Source: Flavobacteriales bacterium
GTDB lineage: Bacteria > Bacteroidota > Bacteroidia > Flavobacteriales_D > Sanyastnellaceae
NCBI GenBank assembly: GCA_015660615.1
Contig: DQKQ01000252.1
Coordinates: forward strand, 1 to 6,857
Reading direction: 5' to 3'
DNA: 6,857 bases
Under the pieces are notes generated by a model that was not told the DNA's origin, searched no databases, and saw nothing but the letters and a program-made list of their open reading frames with translations. Below are positions 1-6,534 of this stretch, in pieces. How positions within the stretch are numbered: position 1 is the first letter of the stretch; each line of letters starts with the position of its first letter. A program made the translations under genes and the position numbers.

Positions 1-168
1 TATACCCATTGTGGAAGTAGTAACTCCAGGAGTAAATTCTACTGAACCATTCTGTAAAGTAAGATCGAAAGAGGTTCCACTTAATGCTTCTGGAACCATT
101 AATGGGTTTTGTGCAAAAGCGCTGAACGTAATTAAAATAGATAGCGCTATAAAATATAGTTTTGACAT
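1..168 (-). CDS. Secreted multicopper-oxidase-like protein, N-terminal fragment
   Basis: This is the start of a protein that runs off the left edge of the window; 56 codons are visible. Residues 1-19 form a typical Sec signal peptide: MSK, then a hydrophobic stretch (LYFIALSILITF), then SAFA with predicted cleavage before Q20. The mature start, QNPLMVPEALSGTSFDL followed by TLQNGSVEFTPGV, resembles the N-terminus of secreted bilirubin-oxidase/CotA-type multicopper oxidases of Bacteroidota, where a similar 'NPL-IP--L-G--F-L' opening precedes the first cupredoxin domain. No copper ligand lies in the visible part, so the family call rests on this N-terminal resemblance only. The ATG (166-168) lies inside the 3' end of the upstream thioredoxin-like gene, in a different frame, with a 22-bp overlap; this suggests co-transcription and possibly translational coupling. 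An unrelated secreted protein with a similar start cannot be excluded. Confidence 0.6.
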   Translation of the reverse strand, partial: MSKLYFIALSILITFSAFAQNPLMVPEALSGTSFDLTLQNGSVEFTPGVTTSTMGI

Positions 169-521
169 TTTATTTTATTATTTTTATTATTCGGAAAAGC
201 TGGCAGGCCTGACGATTGCCAGGTATTTAATCCACCAATCAGGTTATATACTTGGGGAATAAATAGAATTGAAGGAACGCTACTTATCCCGAAAGCAGAT
301 GCTAATTCCTTCTCATTTTCAGTAATTATTTTATAACTATCCACCTTGCCGTCGTACTCTTTTGATATATCCTCTATAATAGGGCCTAGGGTTTTGCAGG
401 GGGCACACCAGTCTACGTAAAAATCAATGATACAAGGCTTTCCGCCTTTAAAATTCAAGTTATTCTCGTTTTTAGAAAAGTCATGAACCCTATCCTGGAA
501 GCTCTCTAAATTTAGATTCAT
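147..521 (-). CDS. Thioredoxin-fold protein with a rhodanese-like C-terminal tail (probable chimera)
   Basis: The gene encodes 124 residues. Residues 1-89 read as a cytoplasmic thioredoxin of Bacteroidota type: strand CIIDFYVDW (30-38), redox motif WCAPC (38-42), a long helix (45-57), then AFGISSVPSILFIP with the cis-Pro at P83. A thioredoxin should continue with strand beta-5 and helix alpha-4, roughly 25-30 residues with a conserved Gly. Here the sequence switches at about residue 90 to VYNLIGGLNTWQSSGLPAF (91-109), which matches the usual C-terminal end of a rhodanese domain (GG--xW---GLP). An Asn/Lys-rich tail (110-124) then overlaps the next gene. The rhodanese active-site loop is absent. 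The ATG at 519-521 was chosen because the encoded MNLNLESF is where thioredoxin similarity starts and because it lies 10 bp after the rhodanese stop; the frame is open to 572 but that part overlaps the rhodanese gene. No strong Shine-Dalgarno is visible. Disulfide-reductase activity is uncertain without the last strand and helix; the gene may be a decaying fusion. Confidence 0.8.
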   Translation of the reverse strand: MNLNLESFQDRVHDFSKNENNLNFKGGKPCIIDFYVDWCAPCKTLGPIIEDISKEYDGKVDSYKIITENEKELASAFGISSVPSILFIPQVYNLIGGLNTWQSSGLPAFPNNKNNKIKCQNYIL

Positions 522-531
522 AACCAATCGA

Positions 532-804
532 TTAGACCTTTTGTGTATCAACCATAATCCAGCCTCCGCCATTTACAACATCTAGACCCTGCCCCTTTAA
601 GTATGCTGTTGCTTGTCCGCTTCTGCCTCCAGAGGCGCAACATAGGACCAAAGGCTGCATTGTCATTAATTCATCTAACCTAGATGCAATTTGGTGTAGG
701 GGGATGTTAATAGATTCCTTGATGTGACCGCCAAGAAATTCTGCTTGTGTGCGAACATCTACAATAGTTGTTTCTTCGTGGTTAATACGTTCTTTAATAC
801 TCAT
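532..804 (-). CDS. Single-domain rhodanese (sulfurtransferase)
   Basis: A 90-residue cytoplasmic protein that is one complete rhodanese domain. It has the CH2A-like motif IVDVRTQAEFLGGHI (14-28, with D16, R18, E22 and H27), the strand 'ESINIPL' (30-36), and the active-site loop C56-A-S-G-G-R61-S with catalytic C56, preceded by another Cys (C55). The closing motif is 'VVNGGGW' (76-82). Single-domain rhodaneses carry a persulfide on the loop cysteine and pass sulfane sulfur to acceptors such as thiols or thioredoxin. No signal peptide is present. The ATG at 802-804 follows an 83-bp gap after the Crp/Fnr gene, so this gene may start a small transcript with the thioredoxin-like gene 10 bp downstream. 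A role in sulfur supply or persulfide detoxification next to the SUF genes is inferred from position only. Confidence 0.9.
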   Translation of the reverse strand: MSIKERINHEETTIVDVRTQAEFLGGHIKESINIPLHQIASRLDELMTMQPLVLCCASGGRSGQATAYLKGQGLDVVNGGGWIMVDTQKV

Positions 805-830
805 CTATTAATGTGTTTTGTTTTACAGTG

Positions 831-838
831 CAAAGATG
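831..838 (-). promoter_or_regulatory. Possible -7 promoter element for the rhodanese gene
   Basis: On the minus strand this reads CATCTTTG, matching five of the six fixed positions of the Bacteroidota -7 consensus TAnnTTTG, and it would give a 5' UTR of roughly 20-25 nt before the ATG at 804. An upstream TTTG (865-868) could be the -33 element, but its 26-bp spacing is longer than the usual 17-23 bp, so the call is weak. Confidence 0.3.
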
Positions 839-860
839 GTAAGCTCTTTTCGATCCTACA

Positions 861-875
861 GTTACAAATGTTACA
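861..875. repeat. Direct repeat GTTACA-aat-GTTACA, possible operator
   Basis: Two perfect GTTACA copies (861-866 and 870-875) sit 9 bp apart in the 83-bp gap between the Crp/Fnr gene and the rhodanese gene. The inner 12 bp, TTACA-AA-TGTTA (862-873), is also close to a palindrome with one mismatched pair. Its place just upstream of the candidate rhodanese promoter, next to a Crp/Fnr gene, suits an operator, but no binding motif for this regulator is known to me. It could be chance in AT-rich DNA. Confidence 0.3.
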
Positions 876-887
876 CAAGCACAAGGC

Positions 888-1517
888 TTATAATTCTAGA
901 ATCTCTATCTTATTTCTATGAAGTTTAATTTTCCCCTCTAGCTCCAGTTTCTTTAGCACCCTAGAAATAACTACTCTTGAGGTATTCATCTCAATCGCTA
1001 TCTCATTGTGAGTAACCTCTAAGAGAGTATTAGAGTTTATTAGAGCTTTATCATGTAAGTACTTAAATAAACGCTCGTCTAATTTCATAAAAGCTAAAGA
1101 ATCTACTACTTCTAAGAGTTCTGAGAATCTGTTATTATAGCTATCAAAAACGAATCGTCTCCAACTTTTAAATTTCAGGAACTCTTCCATCTTCTCTGCT
1201 GGAATGAGAATTAATTCTGAATCAAACTCTGCGACAGCTTTGATCTCGCTTTGAGAATCCGTTACACAACAGTTTAGAGTCATTGCGCAGGTGTCACCGC
1301 GCTCTAGAAAATATAAAATCTGTTCCCGATAATCATCGTCAAGACGAAACACTTTTATAGCTCCCTTTACAAGAAGTGGCATATTCCTTACTTTGCTGCC
1401 TAATTCCATTAATGTCTCTCCAGAATTAACCTTAAGGTGTTTTCCTACTTTGCTAATCTCTAACAGTAATTCTTCTTCGAAAAGATGGCCGAAGTTAGAG
1501 CGTAATGTTTCTAGCAT
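888..1517 (-). CDS. Crp/Fnr-family transcriptional regulator with a Cys cluster
   Basis: From the ATG at 1515-1517 the protein has 209 residues. Residue numbers here count from a GTG two codons upstream (1521-1523), an alternative start. Residues 10-120 form a cyclic-nucleotide-binding-type beta-barrel, followed by a long dimerisation helix (about 121-145) and a winged helix-turn-helix in the C-terminal part: EVTHNEIAIEMNTSRVVISR (169-188), then VLKKLELEGKI. The phosphate-binding cassette of true cAMP receptors is not preserved. In its place is GDTCAMTLNCC with C79, C85 and C86, the only cysteines in the protein, and the cassette Arg is replaced (SEIKAVAE). This argues against cAMP binding and allows thiol, persulfide or metal sensing, as an inference. 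The N-terminal four-cysteine pattern of E. coli FNR is absent. The gene starts 15 bp after sufS, so it is probably transcribed with the suf genes, and it is a candidate regulator of the suf operon or of the rhodanese and thioredoxin-like genes. Confidence 0.9.
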   Translation of the reverse strand: MLETLRSNFGHLFEEELLLEISKVGKHLKVNSGETLMELGSKVRNMPLLVKGAIKVFRLDDDYREQILYFLERGDTCAMTLNCCVTDSQSEIKAVAEFDSELILIPAEKMEEFLKFKSWRRFVFDSYNNRFSELLEVVDSLAFMKLDERLFKYLHDKALINSNTLLEVTHNEIAIEMNTSRVVISRVLKKLELEGKIKLHRNKIEILEL

Positions 1518-1532
1518 TGCCACAAGGTAATA

Positions 1533-2762
1533 CTATTTCAACATCTTTATTGCTCTTTCTAAAGCCGCCACCAAAGCATCTATATCTTCAAAAGTGCTGT
1601 ACGCTGCAAAACTTGCACGTACCGTTCCTGGAATTTTAAACCAATTCATTAGGGGCTCTGTACAGTGATGTCCGGTCCTTACTGCTACCCCGAGCTGGTC
1701 TAACAAGATACCAAGATCTGAAGGGTGGATCCCTTCTACTAGGAAACTAACTACACTTGCTTTATGTTCTGCCGTACCGTAGATCTTAAGCCCTTCTATT
1801 TGTAACAGTTTTTCGTGAGCGTACTTAGTTAGCGCTTGCTCATGTGCCGCAATATTTTCAACTCCAATAGACTCCATCCATTTAATAGCAGCACCAAAGG
1901 CAATAGCACCTGAAATATGGGGTGTCCCCGCTTCAAATTTGTATGGTGGAACGTTAAAGGTGGTGGGTTCTTCAAAACTTACGGAAGAAATCATCTCTCC
2001 TCCACCGCGCAATGGTGGCATCGATTCCAGAATAGCTAGCTTTCCATAAAGAAAACCTATTCCAGTAGGGCCGTACATTTTATGACCTGAAGCAGCATAG
2101 AAATCACAGTTTATATCCGATAAATCTACATTCATATGAGGCGCTGCTTGAGCACCGTCAACAAGTACAATTGCTCCAGCTTCGTGTGCTAGTGAAGTCA
2201 ATAGCTTTGCGTCATTTATCGTCCCTAATGTATTCGAAACATGTGAAAAACAAACTAGTGAGGGAGATGTAGTAAGTTTTGTCTTATAGTCTTGAATATC
2301 TAGAGATCCATCAGAAAGTAATTCCACTACATCTATCTTAAAACCTATTTCTGATGCGAGAATCTGCCAAGGCACTATGTTGCTGTGATGCTCAAGGTGA
2401 GTCAGCAAAACAGTTGATGATGCGGTAAGGTTTGCTCTACCCCAAGAACCTGCAACTATGTTGATACTGTCAGTGGCTCCTGATGTGAAAATTATTTCTG
2501 CATTTATATTCGCATTAAAATGCTCTTTGATAATCTCTCGAGCTCCCTCAAAAGCTTCAGTAGCCTGAATCGCCAATGAGTGCGCTCCGCGATGAATATT
2601 GCTATGGAAATGTGCTAGATACTCCCGTTGTGTTTCTATAACTATGCGTGGCTTTTGAGCCGATGCTGCGCTATCTAAATACACCAGAGGGAAGCCATTA
2701 ACCTGCCTTTCAAGAATGGGAAATTCTCTACGAATATTAGCTACATCATAATCACCAATCAT
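1533..2762 (-). CDS. sufS: Cysteine desulfurase SufS (class II, PLP-dependent)
   Basis: SufS converts L-cysteine to L-alanine and leaves a persulfide on its active-site cysteine, which supplies sulfur to the SufBCD scaffold in the cytoplasm. The 409-residue length is normal. Visible markers are the N-terminal YLDSAASAQKP (28-38), the EHHSN motif with H125 (124-128), the cofactor aspartate in VDGAQ (D202), the PLP Schiff-base lysine in SGHKMYGPTG (K228), and the catalytic cysteine in RTGHHCTEP (C367) in the short type II loop, followed by RASFAAYST. The ATG at 2760-2762 overlaps the end of sufD by 11 bp (ATGATTGGTGA), indicating translational coupling. Class II desulfurases normally need SufE or SufU to accept sulfur; neither gene is in this window, and a Crp/Fnr regulator follows sufS instead. 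Identification is secure; the name csd would describe the same family. Confidence 0.96.
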   Translation of the reverse strand: MIGDYDVANIRREFPILERQVNGFPLVYLDSAASAQKPRIVIETQREYLAHFHSNIHRGAHSLAIQATEAFEGAREIIKEHFNANINAEIIFTSGATDSINIVAGSWGRANLTASSTVLLTHLEHHSNIVPWQILASEIGFKIDVVELLSDGSLDIQDYKTKLTTSPSLVCFSHVSNTLGTINDAKLLTSLAHEAGAIVLVDGAQAAPHMNVDLSDINCDFYAASGHKMYGPTGIGFLYGKLAILESMPPLRGGGEMISSVSFEEPTTFNVPPYKFEAGTPHISGAIAFGAAIKWMESIGVENIAAHEQALTKYAHEKLLQIEGLKIYGTAEHKASVVSFLVEGIHPSDLGILLDQLGVAVRTGHHCTEPLMNWFKIPGTVRASFAAYSTFEDIDALVAALERAIKMLK

Positions 2763-3957
2763 GACGTTCGGAATAAAGCCTCAATATCTCTTCACGTAGT
2801 TCTGAGCAGGTAACACTAGAGAGAACATCGTTCAAAAACGCCTCGACTAATAAAGCTTTCGCAGCTTGTTCATCAATCCCACGTGACCTGATATAGAATA
2901 GAGCGTCCAAATCAAATTGTCCCACTGTGCATCCGTGTGCGCATTTAACATCGTCGGCATAAATTTCTAATTCCGGTTTCGCATATATTGAAGCGCCACG
3001 ATCTGCCACGATATTCGTGTTTTGCTGAAATGCATTTGTTCTTTGAGCGTCCTTTCTTACGAAGACCTTCCCATTAAACACTCCCGTTGAGTTTCCGTAC
3101 ATAATGCCTCTATACAATTCCGTAGACGTACCATCCGAAACAGTATGGTCCATGGTCGTATGATTATCAATGTGTTCTGTGCCAACTGGAAGATAAGCCC
3201 CATTTAAAACTGAATCCGTTCCCTTTCCTCGTGAAATTATCTCCAGTTCGTTGCGAACCCAGTCTCCTTTAATGGTAAATGTGTGGATTTTTAGTCGGCT
3301 ATCGCGCTCTTGTACTATATGTTCATGTGAAAAGTGGAATACTTTCCCGCCTTCGTTACATACTTTTTCCAATGATAGTGATGCGTTAGGCCCTAATGAG
3401 GCTTCTAATATTCCATTGTACATCCCGCTTGAATCATCGGACGCACTGGACCAAACCACAATATTCAAACATCCCCCTTCCTCTACTCTTATAAAATGTT
3501 TGGGGAAACTCGCCACACCCATCCCGTCCGTTAGGTGATGAATAATAATGGGCCTATCAACTTTTACATTTCTATGCACCTTGAGGTAGAGCCCGTCCTG
3601 TCGATATCTGTCGTTTAATTCACCAACCCACTCTTTTTTATGATAACTATTTGAAAATTCCAAATCTCCACCTTGTTCCAACTTACTGAATGGAATACAT
3701 TCTACTCCCTCTGAATTAGGTAGGTCACTTAAAGTCGATTCGAAAATACCGTTCTTAAATACTGCTACATACGCTTCAAGACGAATAACCGGATTAGGCG
3801 AAATCGATTCCGGCCAGCCATTAATTCCTTGAGCAGCCTCTTTTGAAATCGATATATCATTTTTTAAAAGCTTAGCTATTGGAGAATATTTCCAACGCTC
3901 TGATCTCCTAGTTGGAGGAGGTAGAGTCGCCGAGAATTTTTCTGTAAACACTGACAT
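2752..3957 (-). CDS. sufD: Fe-S cluster assembly scaffold subunit SufD
   Basis: SufD pairs with SufB and the SufC ATPase in the SufBC2D complex, where clusters are built and iron is thought to enter. The protein has 401 residues. The N-terminal helical part includes RRSERWKYSPIAKLLK (17-32); a right-handed beta-helix core follows, and the conserved C-terminal block includes GVFNGKVFVRKDAQRTNAFQ (292-311) and YADDVKCAHGCTVGQ (333-347). H341 corresponds to the E. coli SufD His (H360) at the SufB-SufD interface, with C339 two residues before it as in E. coli. The C-terminal helical part (about 360-401), including the RSRGID region, is where this family contacts SufC. The start codon lies 3 bp after the sufC stop (TAAGATATG), and the stop lies within the start of sufS. 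The N-terminal half is divergent, as is usual for SufD compared with SufB. Confidence 0.95.
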   Translation of the reverse strand: MSVFTEKFSATLPPPTRRSERWKYSPIAKLLKNDISISKEAAQGINGWPESISPNPVIRLEAYVAVFKNGIFESTLSDLPNSEGVECIPFSKLEQGGDLEFSNSYHKKEWVGELNDRYRQDGLYLKVHRNVKVDRPIIIHHLTDGMGVASFPKHFIRVEEGGCLNIVVWSSASDDSSGMYNGILEASLGPNASLSLEKVCNEGGKVFHFSHEHIVQERDSRLKIHTFTIKGDWVRNELEIISRGKGTDSVLNGAYLPVGTEHIDNHTTMDHTVSDGTSTELYRGIMYGNSTGVFNGKVFVRKDAQRTNAFQQNTNIVADRGASIYAKPELEIYADDVKCAHGCTVGQFDLDALFYIRSRGIDEQAAKALLVEAFLNDVLSSVTCSELREEILRLYSERHDW

Positions 3958-3960
3958 ATC

Positions 3961-4725
3961 TTAGATATTAGGTATATCGTGTGAGGGCTCCTTAAGCCAA
4001 TCGTAACCTTTCTCCTCCAGTTCTATAGCAAGTTCTTTGCCTCCGCTTTTTACTATACAACCGTTTGAAAGTACGTGCACGAAATCAGGAATAATATAAT
4101 CTAGAAGTCTTTGATAGTGAGTAATCACAATAAAACTTCTGTCTGTTGAGCGCATAGCATTTACGCCTTTTGAAACAACTTGAAGCGCATCAATATCTAA
4201 ACCCGAATCTGTTTCGTCTAGAATGGCTAGTTTAGGTTCAAGCATAGCCATTTGAAAAATCTCATTGCGTTTCTTTTCTCCACCGGAAAACCCCTCGTTA
4301 ACTGATCTGTCTCGTAAGCGGCCATCTAGTTTAACTAAAGAAGAACACTCTTTCACCTTTGCGAGAAAATCCTTTGCTTTTATGGGCTCAAGTCCTTTAT
4401 GTGCGCGTTTGGCATTTAAGGCGGCTTTCATAAAATTTAGATTGGAAACCCCGGGAATTTCTATAGGGTATTGGAATGCTAAGAAAACGCCCTCTCTAGC
4501 TCTTTCGCTAGTTTCTAAATCGAGTAAATCTATCCCATCAAAATTAACTGATCCGCTCGTTACCTCATATGAATCACTACCGGCTAAAACTGCAGCAAGA
4601 GTAGATTTCCCAGATCCATTTGGTCCCATAATCGCATGAAGTTCTCCCGGTTTAACCTCTAAGTTAAGCCCGTTTAGAATTTCGTTGTCGCCAACTTTGG
4701 CGTGTAAATTTTTAATTTTTAGCAT
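3961..4725 (-). CDS. sufC: SUF system ATPase SufC
   Basis: SufC is the soluble ABC-type ATPase that binds SufB and SufD and drives conformational change in the scaffold; it is not a transporter. The 254-residue protein has every ABC motif: Walker A GPNGSGKST (34-42), the Q-loop in FLAFQYP (Q85), the signature FSGGEKKR (146-153), Walker B LAILDETDSGLD (166-177, with D170 and E171), and the H-loop in ITHYQRLL (H203). K152 and E171 match the residues of the SufC-specific salt bridge described for E. coli SufC, which separates this family from transporter ATPases. The gene begins 19 bp after sufB and ends 3 bp before sufD. It is intact, and the start is well placed because MLKIKNLHAKV is the standard opening. 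Confidence 0.97.
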   Translation of the reverse strand: MLKIKNLHAKVGDNEILNGLNLEVKPGELHAIMGPNGSGKSTLAAVLAGSDSYEVTSGSVNFDGIDLLDLETSERAREGVFLAFQYPIEIPGVSNLNFMKAALNAKRAHKGLEPIKAKDFLAKVKECSSLVKLDGRLRDRSVNEGFSGGEKKRNEIFQMAMLEPKLAILDETDSGLDIDALQVVSKGVNAMRSTDRSFIVITHYQRLLDYIIPDFVHVLSNGCIVKSGGKELAIELEEKGYDWLKEPSHDIPNI

Positions 4726-4744
4726 TCTAAATTGCTTTTCTGCT

Positions 4745-6193
4745 TTATCCTACGCTTCCTTCTAATGAAATCGTTAGTAGTTTTTGTGCTTCAACCGCAA
4801 ACTCCATAGGTAGTTTATTTAATACATCCTTCGCATAACCCTTAACAATAAGACCTATCGCTTCCTCTTCTTCGATTCCTCGTTGTTGGCAGTAGAAAAT
4901 TTGATCTTCACCGATTTTAGAAGTTGTAGCCTCGTGTTCAATTTGAGCAGTCGGATTTTTTACTTCTATGTACGGGAAGGTGTGAGCTCCACATCTGTCT
5001 GTCATAAGTAGAGAATCGCAAACTGAAAAGTTGCGGGCGTTTTCTGCTCCAGGATGAATTTGAACTAAGCCTCTATAAGAATTCTGAGACTCGCCCGAAG
5101 AAATACCTTTAGAGATGATGGTCGACCGGGTCCTCTTACCTAGATGAATCATCTTCGTTCCGGTATCCGCCTGTTGCTTGTTATTCGTCACAGCGACGCT
5201 GAAAAACTCTCCGATACTGTCATCGCCTTTCAGGATGCAGCTCGGGTATTTCCAGGTCACAGCCGACCCTGTCTCTACCTGAGTCCAACTAATTTTTGCC
5301 GCCCTGTGACAAATCCCCCTCTTAGTAACGAAGTTGAATACTCCGCCCTTTCCATCTTTATCTCCAGGATACCAATTCTGTACCGTACTGTACTTTACCT
5401 CCGCCTCATCGTGAGCAATAATCTCTACTACGGCGGCGTGAAGCTGATTTTCATCTCTCTGCGGAGCTGTACATCCCTCTAAGTAACTAACGTAACTGCC
5501 CTCCTCTGCAACAATCAGAGTTCTCTCGAACTGGCCTGTTCCCGCTTGGTTAATCCTGAAATAAGTGCTGAGTTCCATCGGGCAACGAACTCCTTTAGGG
5601 ATGTAGCAAAACGATCCGTCAGTAAACACGGCAGAATTCAAAGCTGCGTAGTAGTTATCTCTCTGAGGGACTACTGTTCCTAAGTACTTACGTACAAGCT
5701 CTGGGTGCTCCTGTATTGCTTCACCCAATGAGCAGAAAATTACTCCCATTTCGCCCAATGTCTCTTTAAACGATGTCGCCACTGAAACGCTGTCCATAAC
5801 GAAATCCACTGCCACTCCACTCAGCTTCTTCTGCTCCTCTATGCTTATCCCCAGCTTCTCCATCGTCTTTAAAAGCTCTGGATCTACCTCGTCTAAAGAG
5901 GCGAGTTCCTTTTTTTGCTTAGGCGCGGAGTAAAAACTTATAGATTGTAAATCTGGCTTCTCATACTTTACATGTGCCCACTCCGGTTCCTCCATTTTAG
6001 ACCAAGCAGCAAAAGCCTCCAATCTCCAGTCCAACAGCCAGTCAGGTTCGTTTTTTTTCTTAGAAATAGTTCTAATAACGCTTTCATCAAGTCCTGGCGC
6101 AATTGTATCCGATTCGATTTCAGTGGTGAATCCGTATTGGTAATTTTTCTCAGTGACCTCACTGAGTAAATTCTCTTCTTCTGTTCCCTTCAT
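4745..6193 (-). CDS. sufB: Fe-S cluster assembly scaffold subunit SufB
   Basis: SufB is the core scaffold subunit that receives sulfur from the desulfurase and holds the nascent cluster. At 482 residues it is close to the usual length. Recognisable blocks are KNEPDWLLDWRLEAF (47-61), SGVAVDFVMDSVSV (125-138), GVRCPMELSTYFRIN (201-215), EGCTAPQRDENQLHAAVVE (239-257), STVQNWYPGD (269-278), SWTQVETGSAVTWKYPSCIL (302-321), QADTGTKMIHLGK (341-353) and the C-terminal LPMEFAVEAQKLL (461-473). Counting back from the common C-terminus, C241, C392 and E421 align with E. coli SufB C254, C405 and E434, the residues tied to sulfur acceptance and cluster formation. The ATG at 6191-6193 is 10 bp after the A-type carrier stop. 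An 8-nt A run lies in codons 45-48 and could be a slippage or sequencing-error site, but the frame is intact. Confidence 0.97.
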   Translation of the reverse strand: MKGTEEENLLSEVTEKNYQYGFTTEIESDTIAPGLDESVIRTISKKKNEPDWLLDWRLEAFAAWSKMEEPEWAHVKYEKPDLQSISFYSAPKQKKELASLDEVDPELLKTMEKLGISIEEQKKLSGVAVDFVMDSVSVATSFKETLGEMGVIFCSLGEAIQEHPELVRKYLGTVVPQRDNYYAALNSAVFTDGSFCYIPKGVRCPMELSTYFRINQAGTGQFERTLIVAEEGSYVSYLEGCTAPQRDENQLHAAVVEIIAHDEAEVKYSTVQNWYPGDKDGKGGVFNFVTKRGICHRAAKISWTQVETGSAVTWKYPSCILKGDDSIGEFFSVAVTNNKQQADTGTKMIHLGKRTRSTIISKGISSGESQNSYRGLVQIHPGAENARNFSVCDSLLMTDRCGAHTFPYIEVKNPTAQIEHEATTSKIGEDQIFYCQQRGIEEEEAIGLIVKGYAKDVLNKLPMEFAVEAQKLLTISLEGSVG

Positions 6194-6203
6194 CTCAGTC
6201 TAT

Positions 6204-6530
6204 CTATAATGAAAAACTTTCACCACAACCACAGGTGCGGTTAGCATTAGGGTTATAAAACTCGAACCCCTTTCCGTTGAGACCGCCACTGTAACGCAGC
6301 TCCGTTCCTACTAAGTACAAGAAGCTCTTCTTATCGACTACTATTTTCACGCCCTTGTCCTCGAACTCTTGGTCACCGTCTTTTACCTGATGATCAAAGT
6401 CCATCTCGTACATAAGGCCGCTGCATCCACCTCCTTTCACTCCTACACGTACAAAGCTGCCTTTGGGACGACCTTCTTCGCTTAGTAGTTTTATCACATG
6501 CTGTTTAGCTGAATCACTAACTTTAATCAT
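6204..6530 (-). CDS. sufA: A-type iron-sulfur carrier (SufA/IscA family)
   Basis: This 108-residue cytoplasmic protein carries Fe-S clusters, or iron, from the scaffold to target apoproteins. The three invariant cysteines of the family are present: C36 in VKGGGCSGLMYEMDF (31-45), and C100 and C102 in NRTCGCGESF (97-106). The segment FLYLVGTELRYSGGLNGKGFEFYNPNA (70-96) is the usual family core. The gene is first in the operon and ends 10 bp before sufB, as in many SUF operons. The sufA symbol is used because of this location; sequence alone does not cleanly separate SufA, IscA and ErpA. The start ATG (6528-6530) lies only 4 nt after a strong -7-like element, so the mRNA may be nearly leaderless. 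Confidence 0.93.
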   Translation of the reverse strand: MIKVSDSAKQHVIKLLSEEGRPKGSFVRVGVKGGGCSGLMYEMDFDHQVKDGDQEFEDKGVKIVVDKKSFLYLVGTELRYSGGLNGKGFEFYNPNANRTCGCGESFSL

Positions 6531-6534
6531 AGTG

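Noticed and set aside
11..262. Plus-strand open frame across the oxidase/thioredoxin-like overlap
   Set aside because: It is antisense to two better-supported genes; the composition is uncharacteristic and there are no motifs.
522..572. Extended thioredoxin start inside the rhodanese gene
   Set aside because: The extra 17 residues are read from rhodanese coding DNA in another frame and have no thioredoxin character.
881..896. Possible terminator after the Crp/Fnr gene (AAGC-cttgt-GCTT)
   Set aside because: The stem is only 4 bp and no U-tract follows, so it is not a credible intrinsic terminator.
724..921. Plus-strand open frame spanning the 805-887 gap
   Set aside because: It covers the only sizeable gap on the left side but has no family resemblance, and both of its ends lie antisense to real genes.
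1518..1523. GTG start for the Crp/Fnr gene two codons upstream
   Set aside because: The ATG at 1515-1517 gives the more usual MLETL opening, and neither start has a clear ribosome binding site. GTG remains possible but changes only two residues.
3251..3538. Plus-strand open frame of 95 codons inside sufD
   Set aside because: It is antisense to sufD and shows no recognisable domain.
4265..4639. Plus-strand open frame of 124 codons inside sufC
   Set aside because: It is fully antisense to an intact, highly conserved sufC and resembles no known protein. The frame is open because of codon bias on the other strand.
5144..5482. Plus-strand open frame of 112 codons inside sufB
   Set aside because: It is antisense to the conserved SufB core, has no promoter or family motifs, and is explained by the sufB reading frame.
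5968..6169. Short open frames on both strands over the sufB N-terminal region
   Set aside because: They are out of frame with the conserved SufB N-terminus, so they are shadows of that gene.
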